Under the pieces are notes generated by a model that saw nothing but the letters and a program-made list of their open reading frames with translations, ran no database searches and had not been told where the DNA came from. Both the position numbers and the translations under genes were made by a program. Below are positions 35,600 through 36,369 of a stretch of DNA of 36,369 bases, piece by piece; position 1 is the first letter of the stretch; each line of letters starts with the position of its first letter. Source of the DNA: JBDZUZ01 sp040255445 (GTDB lineage Bacteria; Planctomycetota; Phycisphaerae; Phycisphaerales; UBA1924); the NCBI GenBank assembly GCA_040255445.1, contig JBDZUZ010000017.1:1-36369 (forward strand). Direction: 5' to 3'.

Positions 35600-36133
35600 A
35601 TGCCTGATGCCAACCCAACCTGGCAGGCGGCCCTCGCGTTCGCAGCCCGCGCCCACCAGGGCCAAATGCGCAAGGACGGCCGCACTCCCTACATCAGCCA
35701 CATCGCCCGTGTGGTGACCACGCTCTCCGCCCTCTTCGGCTGCACCGATGAGACCACGCTGACCATCGCCGCGTTGCATGACACGATCGAGGACACCACG
35801 GTCGATTACGACGAGATCGCCGAGCACTTCGGGACAGAAGTCGCCGACGGCGTCGCCGCGCTCTCCAAGAACGCGCTGCTCCCCGAGAAGGAGCGCGAGG
35901 CCGAGTACGACCAGCGGCTGGCGAGGGCCGACTGGCGGATTCGGTTGATCAAACTCGCGGATGTCTACGACAACCTGTGCGATGCGGACGATCGCAACGC
36001 CGACCCGGCGAAGGTCCGGAAGCGCATCGAGAAGGCGGAGCGGGCGATGAAGCTGGCGGAGGGGGATCGGGAGCGGGCGGAGGTCGGTAGGGCGCTGGCG
36101 GCCATCGGGCAGCGAATCTGGTCCGTGGAGTGA
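35600..36133 (+). CDS. HD-domain phosphohydrolase (RelA/SpoT hydrolase-like)
   Basis: A 177-residue protein. The open frame extends upstream through the palindromic repeats, but the ATG at 35600, after AGGAAAG (35591-35597), starts at the conserved helix 'TWQAALAFAARAHQGQMRKDGRTPYISH'. Metal and active-site residues follow the HD pattern: the His of SHIARVV, then AALHDTIEDT (His-Asp pair and E-D), and 'RIRLIKLADVYDNL' supplying the distal Asp. This is the small stand-alone hydrolase layout of SpoT/MESH1-like enzymes, which remove pyrophosphate from (p)ppGpp. No synthetase domain is present. The activity is inferred from the motifs and could be on another nucleotide. The ribosome-binding site lies directly at the edge of the last palindromic repeat. 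Confidence 0.88.
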   Translation: MPDANPTWQAALAFAARAHQGQMRKDGRTPYISHIARVVTTLSALFGCTDETTLTIAALHDTIEDTTVDYDEIAEHFGTEVADGVAALSKNALLPEKEREAEYDQRLARADWRIRLIKLADVYDNLCDADDRNADPAKVRKRIEKAERAMKLAEGDRERAEVGRALAAIGQRIWSVE

Positions 36134-36369
36134 CCGTCGCAAAGGTGTGGACAGGCGCCCTCAAGGTCCAGCGCGGGCCAGTGCGCATGGCCAGGAGCTC
36201 AAGCTTGAGATCAGGGCGCGGTTCTCTTCGTCCTATAACCGACGGGCAGATTCGTTCGGATTTTGGTCTAGACTGAAACCGATTCCATTCAGTACCCGTA
36301 CAAAAGGTGCGAAAATGGGTTGGACGGGGTCTTGACCTGCAACCGAGCGGAAGGCTACCCTCGCTGCAT
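36134..36369. other. Right-edge intergenic region with possible promoter
   Basis: No convincing gene. CTCAAGCTTGAG (36198-36209) is a 12-bp palindrome. TTGACC (36332-36337), 18-nt spacer, TACCCT (36356-36361) could be a promoter for a gene beyond the window edge. Confidence 0.35.

Noticed and set aside
36147..36335. Small gene of 62 codons at the right edge
   Set aside because: No ribosome-binding site, non-ATG start, no recognisable protein pattern, and it overlaps a palindrome and likely promoter region.

Overview
GC-rich bacterial DNA with long secreted proteins. The protein families suggest a planctomycete, most likely of the Phycisphaerae/Phycisphaerales, probably a metagenome-assembled genome. 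This rests on family resemblance (C-terminal dockerin-like modules ending in Gly-Cys, PEP-CTERM-like tails ending in Arg-rich tips, NxxGxxAF repeats), not on a database search. No rRNA, tRNA, CRISPR array, transposase or phage gene was seen.

Layout. Positions 1-13.4 kb and 14.9-24.5 kb form an island of surface proteins, and a ninth dockerin gene lies at 29.6-32.1 kb. Nine genes end in the same ~52-residue module: Cys, two Ca-binding-like Asp-rich loops (D-x-D-x-S-G-G-x-D-x-D-D), then an invariant RWQAGC at the extreme C-terminus. The upstream parts are unrelated to each other: beta-propeller-like WDG repeats, an alpha/beta-hydrolase, a CBM-like beta-sandwich, HAF-like repeats with Ig-like domains, a five-repeat PPC-like protein and a parallel beta-helix. 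Two more exported proteins (4501-6060, 14931-15581) end in PEP-CTERM-like anchors instead, so two surface-sorting systems are interleaved.

Three minus-strand genes in the island (13472-14683, 18556-19833, 22482-~23492) are paralogues of a family I do not recognise. The two intact ones have an N-terminal helix-turn-helix-like segment. Each is (or was) divergent from an exported-protein gene, and both intact divergent spacers carry strong palindromes next to the likely promoter of the exported gene. I infer dedicated local regulators of surface proteins. The third member and its divergent beta-helix dockerin partner have both lost their 5' ends at one junction near 23475-23499, which is either a genuine deletion or an assembly misjoin. 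A stand-alone receiver-domain protein lies directly behind one dockerin gene.

From 24.8 kb the content becomes more ordinary: a Tat-exported metallo-beta-lactamase-fold hydrolase, a DoxX-like membrane protein, a RimJ/RimL-type acetyltransferase, a TolC-family outer-membrane lipoprotein, a divergent GH35-like glycosidase and an HD-domain hydrolase. Two sets of short inverted-repeat elements lie between genes here (27389-27480 and 35314-35585), and several good intrinsic terminators and sigma70-like promoters are visible.
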